From the NCBI RefSeq assembly GCF_015667585.1, contig NZ_JADPEG010000011.1, positions 1 through 64,000 on the forward strand: a stretch of 64,000 nt of DNA, written 5' to 3'. This DNA comes from Clostridium sp. D33t1_170424_F3 (lineage in GTDB: Bacteria > Bacillota > Clostridia > Oscillospirales > Acutalibacteraceae). The notes beneath the pieces were generated by a model. That model worked only from the letters and a program-made list of their open reading frames with translations, was not told where the DNA came from and ran no database searches. Positions 63,983 through 64,000 of this stretch are shown piece by piece. Each line of letters starts with the position of its first letter. The first letter of the stretch is position 1. The translations under genes were made by a program, and so were the position numbers.

Positions 63983-64000
63983 ATGGGACACCTGAAAGAC
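63983..64000 (+). CDS. Start of next element gene (3' partial)
   Basis: An ATG at 63983 with AGGAGG seven bases upstream opens MGHLKD before the window ends. Too short to identify. Confidence 0.45.

Larger units (their letters stand above)
52037..64000. mobile_element. Prophage-like integrative element inserted in cotJC (right end outside window)
   Basis: Starts at the cotJC break with a large serine recombinase, then a divergent repressor switch and a co-directional early gene block with overlapping starts and stops: small proteins, lytic transglycosylase, recombination and replication genes. Leucine is written CTC far more often than in the flanking host genes, which favour CTG. No structural phage genes are seen up to the window end, so a full prophage, a satellite or an integrative conjugative element are all possible; the replication module is phage-like. 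Confidence 0.85.

Overview
The window comes from a Gram-positive, spore-forming anaerobe of the class Clostridia, most likely an Oscillospiraceae/Ruminococcaceae-type gut bacterium. This is inferred from the moderately high GC content, strong AGGAGG-type ribosome sites, a perfect CIRCE element in front of groESL, a DUF1292 protein, several DegV proteins, a cotJC spore-coat gene, and a type I-C CRISPR system. No rRNA or tRNA gene was recognised.

Layout, left half. 1-0.84 kb is the 3' end of a surface protein with FIVAR-like repeats and a C-terminal module that reappears at 37.8 kb. 0.9-8.7 kb holds a small unknown gene, a GNAT acetyltransferase, proC, a secreted multi-SH3 GH24 muramidase, a YifB/ComM AAA ATPase and a NuoE-like [2Fe-2S] protein. 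9.3-16.1 kb holds MarR and DegV genes, a sodium-coupled neurotransmitter-type symporter, an ABC exporter with a cyclophilin, and an RNA methyltransferase. groES-groEL (16.1-18.3 kb) follows a sigma-A promoter with CIRCE. 18.3-21.4 kb holds duplicated non-coding DNA, a small unknown gene, a ribbon-helix-helix gene, and an NfeD/SPFH pair. 21.5-27.3 kb is a purine operon (purE-purM-purN-purO-like-AICARFT-purD) with a leader peptide and attenuator-like terminator. In it the last two steps to IMP are encoded by two separate genes instead of fused purH.

Middle. 27.3-37.9 kb has tspO, then a YesN/YesM-type two-component pair divergent from a solute-binding lipoprotein (DUF3502 type) and a 1730-residue GH3 enzyme with reversed domain order, a plausible glycan-sensing and degrading locus. 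Two tandem degV genes, a stand-alone structured RNA and a DUF1292 gene follow. From 40.5 to 42.0 kb a consensus promoter and a strong terminator bracket about 1.4 kb without a convincing gene but with ~100-nt imperfect tandem repeats. This is the best candidate here for something undescribed. trxB comes next.

Right side. 43.2-51.5 kb is a complete type I-C CRISPR-Cas locus (cas3-cas5c-cas8c-cas7c-cas4-cas1-cas2 and an array of nine repeats, the last three degenerate). Directly after it, cotJC (spore-coat manganese catalase) is cut: only its 3' part is present, and a prophage-like integrative element begins at the break with a large serine recombinase. The element runs out of the window. It carries a divergent repressor/Cro switch with repeated operator-like sites, small early genes, a lytic transglycosylase, a possible single-strand annealing protein, a single-chain SbcD-SbcC (Mre11-Rad50-like) fusion, a DnaD-like replication protein and a DnaC-like helicase loader. 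Its genes use CTC for leucine heavily, whereas the host genes prefer CTG, consistent with recent acquisition. Insertion into a sporulation gene suggests a skin-like element that could be excised during sporulation, which is inference.
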